From positions 62,001 through 126,000 of the IMG/VR virus record IMGVR_UViG_3300042934_000980: 64,000 nucleotides of DNA; one strand, given 5' to 3'. Shown here in pieces: positions 34,321-44,176 of this stretch (position 1 is its first letter; each line of letters opens with the position of its first letter). The translations under genes and the position numbers were made by a program. The notes under the pieces were generated by a model. It saw only the letters and a list, made by a program, of their open reading frames with translations, searched no databases and was not told the origin of the DNA. The DNA comes from a virus.

Positions 34321-37300
34321 TCACGCTGCTAGTGCGTTGTTGCGGGCAATCAACATCCGTTTGTTGCGTTCGATTTTCGCCTCCTCCAGCAAGACGTCGA
34401 TGGTCATGAACCGTGCAGCCTCTGGTGGCAACACACGTGTCAGTTTCCTGATCTCAGCTTCAAGCCTGACGGCCAGCAGGTTGTCGTTGGTCTGTAGAAG
34501 CTCCTCGGTCAACTGCTGAGCACGGGCCTTGACTTTGTTCAGGAACTGGGCAACGTGGGGCTCCAGCTCTGCTTGCTGACGACCGTTAGCCTGGTTCATG
34601 ATGTTCTTGGTATCGGTTAAGGCAATGCCTGCCGAAATCCCATACAACGACTTGTTCATCCCAAGCTTGATAAACCAATAGGTCAACAGCCAGCTGATCA
34701 CCAAGTCATCGTGCATCTTCGTATCGTGGTCAATCCGCCCGCCTTTGGTGCGCAGGTTGATCAACTCATCGGCCAGCTTGTCGTAGTTAATCCCGTAACC
34801 GGTGTTAGCCACCGCTTCTTGGATCAGCCCGTACAGTGTTTCACGTGACCGACTGGTGGTGTTAAAGCCAAAGTACTGCTTAAACTTCAGGTAGAAGTTC
34901 TTCTGGCGATACGCAAACTTGGTGTTTTGAACCTCCTTGAACTCCTTCTCATGGCTGACCGTGTCTTGGTAGATCTGGTTATAGATCCGGGTGAACGGGT
35001 CCATGCCCTTTGCCGGCAACATGATCAACAGGTTATCGATCATGTGGTGGGCGTAGTTGCGTTCAATCACCAGCAGGCTGTTGTTCAACACCCCCAACAG
35101 GTCCACAATGATGGAAGTCACATCGTCCAAGAAGGCCAACGGGTAACGCCCCACCCCAACCACCTTGCCCGTCTTCATGCTGCGAATGATGATGGTGCAG
35201 GCGTCCTTGTTGATAGCAGAGGAGGTGTCCACCCCGATCAGGAAGTAATCGTTGTAGTCTTTACGCCCCATTTCAATCAACTGCTGCTGCGTGACGAAGA
35301 AGTCCATGAACAGGCCGCTGGAAACGTACTCCTTGCTCCAGACCACCTGGTTTTTGCAGTTGTTGATGGCCTCACGCGTCACGTCATCAAACAGGCGGTT
35401 CTCCCCGTCTTCCACCCACATCAACAGCAAGTCGATCTTAGCCTTGCTAAGGCTTAGGTTCAGGCTGTCGATCGTTTCCTTTACCCAATCTTTATCCTTA
35501 CCCAACTGCATGTAGTTGTACACCATGGCCACTGAAGGCGCGGTGGTTTCCTTAGGCGAGGCACGCAATAGCCGTTCTTTCAAATGGCTTTCGCTAAACG
35601 AGTCAAAGAACTTCTCCCGCCATTCGGTTGAGTTCATCAACTTCTCAAACATGAACTTCCCGCTTGGGTGCAGGGTGGTGTTTGGGGTGGTGATGAAACT
35701 GATCCCGTACGGCTTGCCTTGGATGCGGGCGTTGGCCATGGCGGTCAGAGCCGACGGCGCACAGCCGTTGATGATCTCCTCGATAAAGCTGATGTACGCA
35801 GGCTCGTCATAAGTCGTGGTTTCAACCGTCAAACCCCGCCCCAAGTCCCCCGCCGCATCACGCCCCATTTGCGGTACGTTGATGTTCAAGCTGTTGGTGT
35901 ATTCCTCACCAAAGGCCTTGTAGGTCAGGTAGTTACCGCTGTCCTTGTCCCGCCACGTGGGGTTAACCAAGTAGCTGGGCATACAGGTACGGATCTTCTT
36001 GACCGCGTCAATGAACTGCGCCCGGTTATCGTTTTTCAGGGTGATCAGGTGACTCTTGTAACCCCGCCCGTTGATGTAGGTCAGCCAGAAGTTAATCACC
36101 TGCACCGACACCGTGTTGTGGGTCACGATAAAGTCGTCGGTGATGTACAGGTGATCTTGGCTGTCCACCTCAATGCAGGTGGCCTCATCGTCACCGCTAA
36201 AGGCGATGCTTTCCAACCACAACCGATTGTCCACCTCAGGCTGCTTGTCCTTACGGAAGCGGAAATACGCCAGCTCCTTAGGCAAGGTGACTGTCAAGGT
36301 ATCCCGGATAGGCCGTGCCGTTCCGCCAAGTCCTCGAATCACATACGCCAGCTGATTGGCTATAAGCTCGTTAGGCGCCTTTAAGGTCAAAGTCTTACCG
36401 ATCTTCAGCCCTTCATCGAAAAACGCCTGTACAAGCTTCAGGCGGTCTTCTAGCGCACCTTCGAGGTAGTGCTGGGGCAACCCCACGCTTAAATCGAAGT
36501 TGAACGCGTTCCCGTCCCGGCGTTTAACCGTACGCAGCTTCTTGTCCTTGCTGGTCATCAGGGTCTGGGGCAGGACTTCTTCTAAGTACGCGTCTTGCTC
36601 CTTGCTCAGGCTTCGCCCTTGCAGGTTGCCTTCAACCAAGCCTGCATTGACCATCCAGCCAAAGAGGTACGGGTCCAAGGTAAACTTCTGCTCCCGACCC
36701 TTCTCAGCTTTGATCAGCGGCGCTTCATAGGCATGCCCTTGCGCCAGCCCGGTGATCAGATCCGCTGTGGTGTAGTCGTCGGTAATCCCACGGCGTGAAG
36801 AAGTGCCTCGGGAATAGTCCTTCAACGTCCACAGGTGTTCAGCGCCCGCCTCGGTGGTGCGTCCGTCACTGAAGGTCAGAGTGTACATCCGAAGCTTGCC
36901 TTGGGGGTGTACCCCAATCACCGTGCTGGTCTTACCGTTGGGCGCAATCAGCACATCCCCGGTACGCACCTCCCCAATCTTCTTCCACACATCCTTGAAG
37001 ACCAGGTTCCCGCTCTTCTCGCACTTGACCCGAACCAAGCTGCGGTTAGGCTGCATCTTGCCCTGCTGACGGGGCATGATCATGTAGGTGGTGATGTGGT
37101 TTAAGTAGTTCCAGATAAAACTGATGTTGCCCCGATTGGCCATAAAGCTTTGGTCGGGCTTGAGCATGCACACTTCACGCAGGAAGTACCAGAAGTTAGT
37201 CCGGCACTCTTCGGCGATCATGAGCTTTTGCTCGTTGGTCAGATCGTCAGCGTGCGGGTCCACCCCTTGCAGCATGCGGTTATTGAGCTGCAGCAGGAAA

Positions 37301-37599
37301 TAGTAGTTCTTAATCCCCTGTTGACGGAAGACCTCGGCAGTGCGCAGAAAACTGGTATTACCGGTCTTAAGGTCCGGGGCTGCCTTGTAGTTGTAAAAGT
37401 CTTTGAGAAAGCGCACAGTCTTGATGCTGTGCAAACTGTCCTCGTTAAAGTGCGCCAGCAACAGTTCGTCTTCGGTGCGAGTGTCGGAATCAATCCGTAA
37501 CCGCTTATCGTCCATCAACGTTCTGGGTAGATTCTGGGCACCCAAGTAGTTCACCAACTTCTTGGCAAACTCAAGCTTTGCGTCAATCACTTCACCCAT
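34321..37599 (-). CDS. terL: Terminase large subunit, intein-containing
   Basis: The protein has 1092 aa from MGEVIDAK (AAGGGG upstream; a GTG at 37653 has no ribosome site). Removing the 314-residue intein gives a 778-aa terminase. The spliced Walker A reads MPRQQGKTVSVQV, the form of T4 gp17 and phiKZ gp25; Walker B is TYDEPAY. The RNase H-type nuclease shows GVDTS, then VIERN, then HDDLV, its acidic metal ligands. The enzyme cuts concatemeric DNA and drives it into heads. It ends at the bidirectional terminator. Packaging depends on splicing, because the intein destroys the ATP site. Confidence 0.93.
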   Translation of the reverse strand: MGEVIDAKLEFAKKLVNYLGAQNLPRTLMDDKRLRIDSDTRTEDELLLAHFNEDSLHSIKTVRFLKDFYNYKAAPDLKTGNTSFLRTAEVFRQQGIKNYYFLLQLNNRMLQGVDPHADDLTNEQKLMIAEECRTNFWYFLREVCMLKPDQSFMANRGNISFIWNYLNHITTYMIMPRQQGKMQPNRSLVRVKCEKSGNLVFKDVWKKIGEVRTGDVLIAPNGKTSTVIGVHPQGKLRMYTLTFSDGRTTEAGAEHLWTLKDYSRGTSSRRGITDDYTTADLITGLAQGHAYEAPLIKAEKGREQKFTLDPYLFGWMVNAGLVEGNLQGRSLSKEQDAYLEEVLPQTLMTSKDKKLRTVKRRDGNAFNFDLSVGLPQHYLEGALEDRLKLVQAFFDEGLKIGKTLTLKAPNELIANQLAYVIRGLGGTARPIRDTLTVTLPKELAYFRFRKDKQPEVDNRLWLESIAFSGDDEATCIEVDSQDHLYITDDFIVTHNTVSVQVINFWLTYINGRGYKSHLITLKNDNRAQFIDAVKKIRTCMPSYLVNPTWRDKDSGNYLTYKAFGEEYTNSLNINVPQMGRDAAGDLGRGLTVETTTYDEPAYISFIEEIINGCAPSALTAMANARIQGKPYGISFITTPNTTLHPSGKFMFEKLMNSTEWREKFFDSFSESHLKERLLRASPKETTAPSVAMVYNYMQLGKDKDWVKETIDSLNLSLSKAKIDLLLMWVEDGENRLFDDVTREAINNCKNQVVWSKEYVSSGLFMDFFVTQQQLIEMGRKDYNDYFLIGVDTSSAINKDACTIIIRSMKTGKVVGVGRYPLAFLDDVTSIIVDLLGVLNNSLLVIERNYAHHMIDNLLIMLPAKGMDPFTRIYNQIYQDTVSHEKEFKEVQNTKFAYRQKNFYLKFKQYFGFNTTSRSRETLYGLIQEAVANTGYGINYDKLADELINLRTKGGRIDHDTKMHDDLVISWLLTYWFIKLGMNKSLYGISAGIALTDTKNIMNQANGRQQAELEPHVAQFLNKVKARAQQLTEELLQTNDNLLAVRLEAEIRKLTRVLPPEAARFMTIDVLLEEAKIERNKRMLIARNNALAA
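36115..37056 (-). other. Class 3 intein (314 aa) in terminase Walker A, decayed endonuclease
   Basis: The insertion lies between MPRQQGK and TVSVQV. It starts with Met (MQPNRSLVRV) and ends IVTHN before Thr. The class 3 triplet is Trp76 (EHLW), Cys294 (TCIEV) and Thr312. The region between splicing blocks holds two LAGLIDADG-like helices, YLFGWMVNAGLVEG (about 130-143) and RLKLVQAFFDEG (about 205-216), but the usual catalytic Asp of the first is Ala and that of the second is Glu. Splicing is expected to be intact and DNA cutting lost. Confidence 0.88.
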
Positions 37600-37634
37600 G
37601 AGTGAACCCCTTGCGTTAAAAATATCCAAATGCA

Positions 37635-37676
37635 AAAAATAAAGGGTAGGCACAGCCTGAGGTTTCCCCCAGGCTG
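37635..37676 (-). terminator. Terminator hairpin upstream of terminase
   Basis: CAGCCTGGGG, GAAA loop, CCTCAGGCTG, then TGCCTACCC and TTTATTTTT on the minus strand. It separates the 37695-44071 unit from the terminase gene. Confidence 0.75.
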
Positions 37677-37694
37677 CTTTTCGCTACCGAACCG

Positions 37695-38417
37695 TTACCG
37701 GTCTGGGTTGTTACGGATGCCATCGGTGTTGTTCACCGCATCGGCTTCCACTTGATCAACAGAGCCGTTGGTCGCGGTGGAGCCTTCGCCGGCTTCCGGC
37801 GCGGTAGGTTTGCCATGGGCTTCGAGGATCGCGTTGCGGTCTTCTGGGCGCACGGCGTAGTTACGGGTCACAGGATCAACATCCTGATTACCGGCACTGT
37901 CTACCAGCGGGTTCAACGTGTCGGACTTGGCCAAACGTTCTTTGACATCGTCCGGCACCGGGCGACCTTCGCGTTCACAACGAATGCGAGTGTCGCCGTC
38001 ACGGATGGCTTGTTGCAGGCGGTACTGAGCATCAGACCCGGTTTCGAGCATGGTGGCTTGGCCCGCATGCTCAGGATGCTGCCAGTCCCCGTTACGGTTC
38101 TGCAGATGGCCATCCTGGGTCTTACCGTGGTGAGCATCTTTATCGAGCTCGCCCGGATTCATCGGAGCATGAGTGCGGACCTCGCCACGTTTCTGGTCAG
38201 AGACCAGATCGGTGTTGCTGTCGTTGTCATGCTCGCCAGCCGGTTCCCCGACAGGTTGATGTCCAGCAGGCTGACTGCGACCCAGTTCACGGTCCTGTTG
38301 ACGAGGATCCTGATCTTGGCCACCGTTTTTCAGGGTGTCGGTCTTGTTGCTAACAACCGGGTCACCCTTGTCGCCTGCACGTTTGGCGGTTTCGGTACTT
38401 TTGCTTTTGCTGCCCAT
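37695..38417 (-). CDS. Disordered polar protein, 240 aa
   Basis: MGSKSKSTETAK start. Nearly the whole protein is Asp/Gly/Gln/Asn/His/Arg-rich with very few hydrophobic residues, so it should be intrinsically disordered. It is last in the unit with large putative virion genes. A virion-internal or assembly-linker role is possible. No family recognised. Confidence 0.6.
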   Translation of the reverse strand: MGSKSKSTETAKRAGDKGDPVVSNKTDTLKNGGQDQDPRQQDRELGRSQPAGHQPVGEPAGEHDNDSNTDLVSDQKRGEVRTHAPMNPGELDKDAHHGKTQDGHLQNRNGDWQHPEHAGQATMLETGSDAQYRLQQAIRDGDTRIRCEREGRPVPDDVKERLAKSDTLNPLVDSAGNQDVDPVTRNYAVRPEDRNAILEAHGKPTAPEAGEGSTATNGSVDQVEADAVNNTDGIRNNPDR

Positions 38418-38481
38418 AATTCAACCTCTTTCTGGTTGGAACGCTTTAAGCCTTACGCCGTAGGGCGAAAGACACCACCAT

Positions 38482-38820
38482 TTACTGGTCTTGCTTTTGC
38501 TGACCTTCACCGCGGTATTCAGTCTGTTCTCTGAACTCGCGAAGAGTGTTGCTGGCATTGCTGCCAGAACGTTGTTCTTCCGACTGCTCGCCGTCTTGCG
38601 CTTGCTCGTCACCGCCTTCTTGACTTTCGTCGGGCTGGTCGGTGGCTTTCAGGCGCTCGGTGGTGGCCAGCGTCAGGTCGTCGTAGATGTTCTTCTCGGT
38701 GGACTGGCCATTTTGAAGAACGATCTCTTCTTTCACTTCGTTCGTTTTCGAATCGAAGATCTTGACAACAACTTCCTTGTCGTCGGAACAATGTGCAGCT
38801 ACCTTTACTACAGAAGTCAT
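38482..38820 (-). CDS. Small acidic protein with disordered tail, 112 aa
   Basis: MTSVVKVAAHCSDDKE with TAGGAGAACACC. A short beta-rich N-terminal domain (about 55 residues) is followed by a Gln/Glu/Ser-rich disordered tail. Neighbour of another disordered protein, which suggests related roles. Confidence 0.6.
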   Translation of the reverse strand: MTSVVKVAAHCSDDKEVVVKIFDSKTNEVKEEIVLQNGQSTEKNIYDDLTLATTERLKATDQPDESQEGGDEQAQDGEQSEEQRSGSNASNTLREFREQTEYRGEGQQKQDQ

Positions 38821-38848
38821 GGTGTTCTCCTAGTTTAAGGGCATAGCA

Positions 38849-40576
38849 TTAAACAGGCTCAACGACAACGCCGGTCAGACCCAATTGCAGTTCTGCTCCG
38901 CTGCTGTCACGATTCACCCAACTGATGAACCAGGTCTTCCCTTTCTGCAACTCAATGCCGATCAGGTTATCCGTGTTCCAGTTGGCCAACGGGAAGCGCC
39001 ATTTCTGACCCGCTTCATTCATGAAGTCGAAGTGGGTTGGGTCAGGCGCCTTGTCCTCGTTGCGTGGGTCGTACGCAGGCGAGATCGCACGGTACAAGTC
39101 TTTGAGCCAGTCCACTTGATCGCGCTGGCCGTTACCGCTGGCCAGGTTGAAGGTGGTCTTGGAACCACTGTTCTTGACGTTGACCACTTTGCCGCCAAAG
39201 TACGGCATGTCTTGCGAGTAGCTCACCTCCCAACGCTTGCCCGGGCCGTTCACGTCTTTGTACAGAGTGATGCCGGTGTGCTGGATGAAGATCACGCTCT
39301 CGTAAGTGGGCGCAACGTCTCTGAGGTTCAGGTTGAAGATCATCGATTGGGCCACACCGTAAGAACGCGGACGGTAGGCTGGGCTCTTGTCATTCAACGT
39401 AACGAACTCGGTAACGTCGATCCGCGTTTTGCGGTCAAGGTCGAACAGGTAGTGCTTGAGGATGTAACCACCAGTTTCCGCATCCCACTGCGGGTAGGTG
39501 TAAATCTTGGGCGTGTACGCCCCGATAGGATCACCGGCTTGCAGGTAATACAAGCGGCTTTCATGGTCGGGGCTGCCTGGCTTGGCAATCTGGTGCTGCT
39601 CATCAGCGTCAAGTTTGTAAGTCAGGCTCAACTCACTCACTTGCCCAGGCCAGGTCGGGCGGTAAGCACCCAACCCGTACAGGTTGAACTTGGTGCCGTT
39701 TACCGGCATGGGTTCCGACTGACTGCCGTCACTGTAATGAACAATAGCACGCAGCTCTACCGACAGCAACTCGACGTTGATCGGGACGATCATCCGGTTC
39801 GGGTCGGTGGTGTTGGTAAACCACGGCGACAGCAGTTCGATCCCGGTAACATACTTGATCCCGATCTCGTGGTCACGCATGTACGCACAGTGTTGGACCA
39901 TCAACGGTTGAGCCGGTGGGATGAAGTTACCCCCCTCATCGTAGAACACCAGCCAGCAACGAGTGCCGTCAATAAGGCTTTGCTCATTTTCAGTGACGCT
40001 GAAAGTACCGGTGGTCATGATCGACAGGTTGGTGCGATCGACGATCTCGGCCAACTTGCACGGCACTTTGTTGTTGAGCAGGTTCAGGCTCTTGTCGTAC
40101 TGAGCGCTGATGATCTTGCCGTTCTCGCTGGCATCGTTGCCCAGAAAGACGTAGGCGTACGCAGCCCCTGGACGCATGATGGTGGAATCGCAGCGCGCCA
40201 CGTTAGGACGCACACTGTAATCCACGCTCAGCAACGCTTCACCCAGCAGAGGACCACCACGCAGGCCAAAGATCCAGTCCTGCTCGCTGGTGTTGCCTTC
40301 GTCGATGTTGGTGATGCGCCACGGTAGCAGGGTCGACTTAAGTGTTGCCTGCCAGTCCACCTTGTCCACGATGTAGATCACCCCATTAGGTGGGTCGAAC
40401 ACCAACTCCCCTTCCTGAGGCACCACGTACTTGTTGAGGTCATCCACCGGGTGCTTGTCCGGGTCGTAGATGTTGTGGATGTAGTGGAAGTTCTTACGTT
40501 CCCCCGTGTTCAGGACACTGGCGGCCACAGCCGCCACTGCACCTGTTGCGGTGGAATTGGGTTTACTATCGAACAT
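38849..40576 (-). CDS. Probable virion protein, 575 aa
   Basis: MFDSKPNSTATG start, overlapping the preceding stop by 11 bases with GAGGTG upstream. Beta-rich with many Tyr, Asp and Pro residues and no transmembrane segment, as in tail, baseplate or fibre-associated proteins. Forms one unit with the 872-aa and 291-aa genes, adjacent to but opposite the tail sheath gene. No specific homologue recognised. Confidence 0.6.
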   Translation of the reverse strand: MFDSKPNSTATGAVAAVAASVLNTGERKNFHYIHNIYDPDKHPVDDLNKYVVPQEGELVFDPPNGVIYIVDKVDWQATLKSTLLPWRITNIDEGNTSEQDWIFGLRGGPLLGEALLSVDYSVRPNVARCDSTIMRPGAAYAYVFLGNDASENGKIISAQYDKSLNLLNNKVPCKLAEIVDRTNLSIMTTGTFSVTENEQSLIDGTRCWLVFYDEGGNFIPPAQPLMVQHCAYMRDHEIGIKYVTGIELLSPWFTNTTDPNRMIVPINVELLSVELRAIVHYSDGSQSEPMPVNGTKFNLYGLGAYRPTWPGQVSELSLTYKLDADEQHQIAKPGSPDHESRLYYLQAGDPIGAYTPKIYTYPQWDAETGGYILKHYLFDLDRKTRIDVTEFVTLNDKSPAYRPRSYGVAQSMIFNLNLRDVAPTYESVIFIQHTGITLYKDVNGPGKRWEVSYSQDMPYFGGKVVNVKNSGSKTTFNLASGNGQRDQVDWLKDLYRAISPAYDPRNEDKAPDPTHFDFMNEAGQKWRFPLANWNTDNLIGIELQKGKTWFISWVNRDSSGAELQLGLTGVVVEPV

Positions 40577-43184
40577 TATCGTTCACCTCGTAATGGCCTT
40601 CAATAACGCAAACTGACTGGAGGTAGCTGTCGTTCACCTGCTTGATGAACAAAAGCTCGTTGGAGGTCATCGTGAGTTTACCGACATTGGCAAACGGCAT
40701 GATGGCAAAGTAGCGACGGTCATACCCCAGCTGCACAGGGTCGTATTCCAGCCACCAGAGGTAGGGCTTTACCAGATCGCGGATGGCCTGCTCAGTGAAC
40801 ACCGAACTGTCTTCAGCCAGCTCAGGCAATTCAATAAAGCGGTTGATCAAGCCGTTGGTGATCACGTTCAAGAACGGGCTGTAAAGCCGGTACTTGTCTT
40901 GCAGGGTGGGCAACACCTTAGGTGGGGCGTTGGGTTTCTCCAGCCACTCGGTCAAGTAGTCACTGACCCGTTGATCCACATCCCGTGAACGTTGGTACAG
41001 GGGATAAGTGGCGTACGGTTCGATAAACTTCACCGGGGCGTAGACGTGCTTGACCATGTAGGGCTTGCCGTTGAGGCTTGCCGCCAGATCAGCACCTGAC
41101 CGTGTTTCGGCATTTGGAACCTCGTCGGTGAGGTAGAGGGCTCCATTGATAACCGTGCGAGTAACTCGATCATCGCGCAGGTTATACCGATCAAAGTTAC
41201 CGATAACCCCACCTTGCACAAACCCCAACTCGGTTTCAAACTTAGGCGTGTCTTGGTCATTGTGAAACCCATGCGCCCGTACCGTGATGGTTTGCGGACC
41301 GTCCACGATAAATTCCTTGTTGTGGATGTAGATGTACTTGTCCTTGTACATCCAGTCAACGAAGTCCACCAGTGGGTGACGGTTCAGCCACACGTCCACC
41401 TGAGCAAAGCTGATCGGGAAGATCAACCCACCGTCCTCGTAGATCACCGTCAGCGCAAACGCCAAGCTGTGGTCCATGTGGTCCAGTTCAAAGGTGTAAC
41501 TCAGGCTGGCCGAGTTAAACAACAGCACCCCGCGTTCGTTGACCTGGTCCAATGCCTTCCACTTGATCACCCCATCGATGACTTCGTAGAACCGGTCGTT
41601 ACCGGTGATGTCCGTCAGCTCCCCCACCACCGTCTGCAGATCGACGTTGTACGCACTCTTGTAGACCCGGAAGTCCACCTCAGGGTCCAAGGTGACGTCT
41701 TGGTTGGTGATGAGGTAGTCCACCTGCCGACCGGTTTGGCCAAAGGTAAATTCCACCATCACACAGCCTGAGTACTTGGGTGCGTAGTAACGTACGTTCT
41801 TCTGGTTCATCGACCCGAGCAGCAAACCTTCGGCGTCGTACTCCCAAGCGGTAAAGCTTTTGCGGTAGGTCGGTGGAACTTCAAAACCCCGAGTCCCCTG
41901 TTCGCTGAAGCTGACCCGTACCGGGGTTTCACTCACCACCCGCGTGGCTGCATTGTACCCCAGTGCGAGCGATGCGTTCTCACGTTTAACCGCCGGGTAC
42001 TGCGCCCGAGTCAACGCCATCACCGTACCACTTTCCAAGCCGTCAGCCGTCCACTCAGGTACCGTAGCCCGTTCACCGGTCATGGCCTTGACAATCCCCA
42101 CGTCATCCAAGCGGTACAGGTAACGGATGCGCTGGTGTTCGTGCGGCCACTGATGGTGCCAGTCGGTTTCACGCACCAACACCACCACCTTGACCTGAGA
42201 CAGGTCCTTAAGGTCTGCATGGAACTCACTGGCCCCTTGGATGGCATCGTCGGCCACTGCCACATCAGCATGGGTCAGCTGACGCACCGTGGTATTGCTG
42301 TTACGGTGCAGGTACAAGCCTTTACCTTTCGGACCGACCAGGTAGTAGTCATTGTCGTCAAAGTACCGGAAGGTGAAGTCGCCGTCCACTTTGGGTGGGT
42401 GCAGGATCAGCTTGCGCTTTTTGTCCAGGCTTGAGTAGTAATCGCGCAGCGTGTTGTACGCGTAACGCTCTACCCGAATGACCGTGGGGTCGTGCCAGAC
42501 CTCAACCGTGTCACCGACCACCAAGTTGGTCAAGGTGTTGGGAGCGCCGTCATGAAACACCCCGTTATGGAAACACCCGGTGTAACCAGGCAGCGCCTTG
42601 AACTTGCTGTACAGCGAAGTGAAGGCTGCCAGTTCTGAGGCGTTCTCATACGTCATGGTCTGGTAGTTGTAAGGGTTATGCGAGTTGTCCAGCGCACTAT
42701 CCCCGTAATCCACCCCCACGCTTGCTTGGTAGCAGCGAAAGAACATGTCGTCTTTGCTGGGGATCTTGTAACTGCCCAGCTTTTGCAACGCGATCAACAC
42801 CAAGCCGTCGTAGGTGACCATCGCCCACGCATGCGCCCGGCTGTACTGGAACCCACGGGTGTTGTAGATGTCCAGTTGCACACCACGCACTTTAAGCAAG
42901 GCTGCCACATTCACCCAACGGTCCAGCGGGTTGCGATTGAGCACCGCGTTCTTGATGTTCCAGTAGCCTGGGTGCAGACCGCCAACACTGAACACATGGT
43001 AAAACGTGTCACGCTTGGGCAGAGTGCGCCATTTACCCATGTAACTCCAGTTCAGCGTCACCCCGTACTCGTCCGAGATACGAACCAGTTTCACCTGGTG
43101 CTGGTGGTTCTCTTCAGGGTTGCCCCAGAGGTTGTCTTCCACGTACCGAACAACCGGGTTATTACTGTCGTAAACGGTCGTCAT
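40566..43184 (-). CDS. Large probable virion or tail protein, 872 aa
   Basis: MTTVYDSNNPVV start. Long beta-rich protein with repeated aromatic/Asp-containing strands and an Asn/Tyr-rich surface composition, resembling tail-fibre or baseplate proteins of jumbo phages. The last 150 residues become helical. It shares the style of the 575-aa neighbour and may interact with it. Function inferred from composition and context. Confidence 0.6.
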   Translation of the reverse strand: MTTVYDSNNPVVRYVEDNLWGNPEENHQHQVKLVRISDEYGVTLNWSYMGKWRTLPKRDTFYHVFSVGGLHPGYWNIKNAVLNRNPLDRWVNVAALLKVRGVQLDIYNTRGFQYSRAHAWAMVTYDGLVLIALQKLGSYKIPSKDDMFFRCYQASVGVDYGDSALDNSHNPYNYQTMTYENASELAAFTSLYSKFKALPGYTGCFHNGVFHDGAPNTLTNLVVGDTVEVWHDPTVIRVERYAYNTLRDYYSSLDKKRKLILHPPKVDGDFTFRYFDDNDYYLVGPKGKGLYLHRNSNTTVRQLTHADVAVADDAIQGASEFHADLKDLSQVKVVVLVRETDWHHQWPHEHQRIRYLYRLDDVGIVKAMTGERATVPEWTADGLESGTVMALTRAQYPAVKRENASLALGYNAATRVVSETPVRVSFSEQGTRGFEVPPTYRKSFTAWEYDAEGLLLGSMNQKNVRYYAPKYSGCVMVEFTFGQTGRQVDYLITNQDVTLDPEVDFRVYKSAYNVDLQTVVGELTDITGNDRFYEVIDGVIKWKALDQVNERGVLLFNSASLSYTFELDHMDHSLAFALTVIYEDGGLIFPISFAQVDVWLNRHPLVDFVDWMYKDKYIYIHNKEFIVDGPQTITVRAHGFHNDQDTPKFETELGFVQGGVIGNFDRYNLRDDRVTRTVINGALYLTDEVPNAETRSGADLAASLNGKPYMVKHVYAPVKFIEPYATYPLYQRSRDVDQRVSDYLTEWLEKPNAPPKVLPTLQDKYRLYSPFLNVITNGLINRFIELPELAEDSSVFTEQAIRDLVKPYLWWLEYDPVQLGYDRRYFAIMPFANVGKLTMTSNELLFIKQVNDSYLQSVCVIEGHYEVNDNVR

Positions 43185-43195
43185 AGTCCACCCAC

Positions 43196-44071
43196 TTAAG
43201 TCAGGTCGTAGGTGTAGTCGATGTTCTTGGTGAACGACTCCAACACACCCTTGTTGTATTTGGGATCCAGCGAAATGCCCAGCTGGGTTTTACCGTACAC
43301 TTTAAAGCGGGTCACGCCATACACCAACGCGGTGAACAGGCACGGCGCTTCAGAGGCGGCTGCAATGACCTTGTTGCCCATCGAGGCAAAGCTGATCCCG
43401 CCCACGACGCTGATGAAGTCTTTAAGGCTCAGCGTCTTAAGCTTGTACAGGATCGGGTTGGCATGAATACCCGCCAACAAGTCAGGGAGCATCGGCATAC
43501 GCGGCAGGTCTTCGATCACCCCCAGGATGTAATCCTTCTCGGTGCCAAAGATGCTGCGGATCACGTTGATGCCGATGAAGGTCACATCTTCGGTGGGGTT
43601 TTCTTGCAGCGAAAGAAAGTAGTAGGCCAGCAGCACCTTAAGGGTCAAGGCCTCGTTAAGGTCCAGCCCTGCACCACGAATCAACCGTGCCGAAACCGCT
43701 TCAGAGAACGCCTTGGTGGCAAGCAGCCGGCTGTTTTTCAAAGGGGTCATGTAGTTCTCGGCAACGTCCTGTTGCAAGAAGGCTGCTAGACGCGCAATCG
43801 TGATCTCGTTGGAGTGCACAATGGCGTTATTTTTGTTACGGTACGGGCGCTCATCGTAGACCGTAATCATCTGGCGATTGAGTGCTTGCAAAGTTATGGG
43901 GAAGGCAAAGATAGGAATCGGTAGATCCGTCTCATTGGTGACGGTGAAAACATTCGACTTTTTGGTCGGTGTGAGGTTGCGGGTCAAGTGCAAAGTCTTG
44001 ATCGTATTCTCAACCCGATCCGTTGCTTTATATTGCTGCCCGACCGTTGTGTCATAAGCATTAGTCAGCAT
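43196..44071 (-). CDS. Probable virion protein, 291 aa
   Basis: MLTNAYDTTVG is chosen (GAGG nine bases upstream); the GTG-extended form is less likely. Beta-rich N-terminus, then helical middle and a Gly/Ala-rich segment. First gene of the minus-strand unit diverging from the sheath gene. No family recognised. Confidence 0.6.
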   Translation of the reverse strand: MLTNAYDTTVGQQYKATDRVENTIKTLHLTRNLTPTKKSNVFTVTNETDLPIPIFAFPITLQALNRQMITVYDERPYRNKNNAIVHSNEITIARLAAFLQQDVAENYMTPLKNSRLLATKAFSEAVSARLIRGAGLDLNEALTLKVLLAYYFLSLQENPTEDVTFIGINVIRSIFGTEKDYILGVIEDLPRMPMLPDLLAGIHANPILYKLKTLSLKDFISVVGGISFASMGNKVIAAASEAPCLFTALVYGVTRFKVYGKTQLGISLDPKYNKGVLESFTKNIDYTYDLT

Positions 44072-44176
44072 CGTGTGGGTCCTCAAAATAACATGTTATG
44101 TGCCAGATGTATATGACACTGTACGGCCCTAATTTGGGTTGCATACGATTGCTCCAGGCCACTTACGAGGTTTTCC

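Noticed and set aside
37600-37653. GTG-extended start of the terminase
   Set aside because: No ribosome site, and it would run into the upstream terminator tract; the ATG at 37599 has AAGGGG.
38421-38612. 63-codon minus-strand frame overlapping the acidic small gene
   Set aside because: Basic, low-complexity shadow with no good ribosome site.
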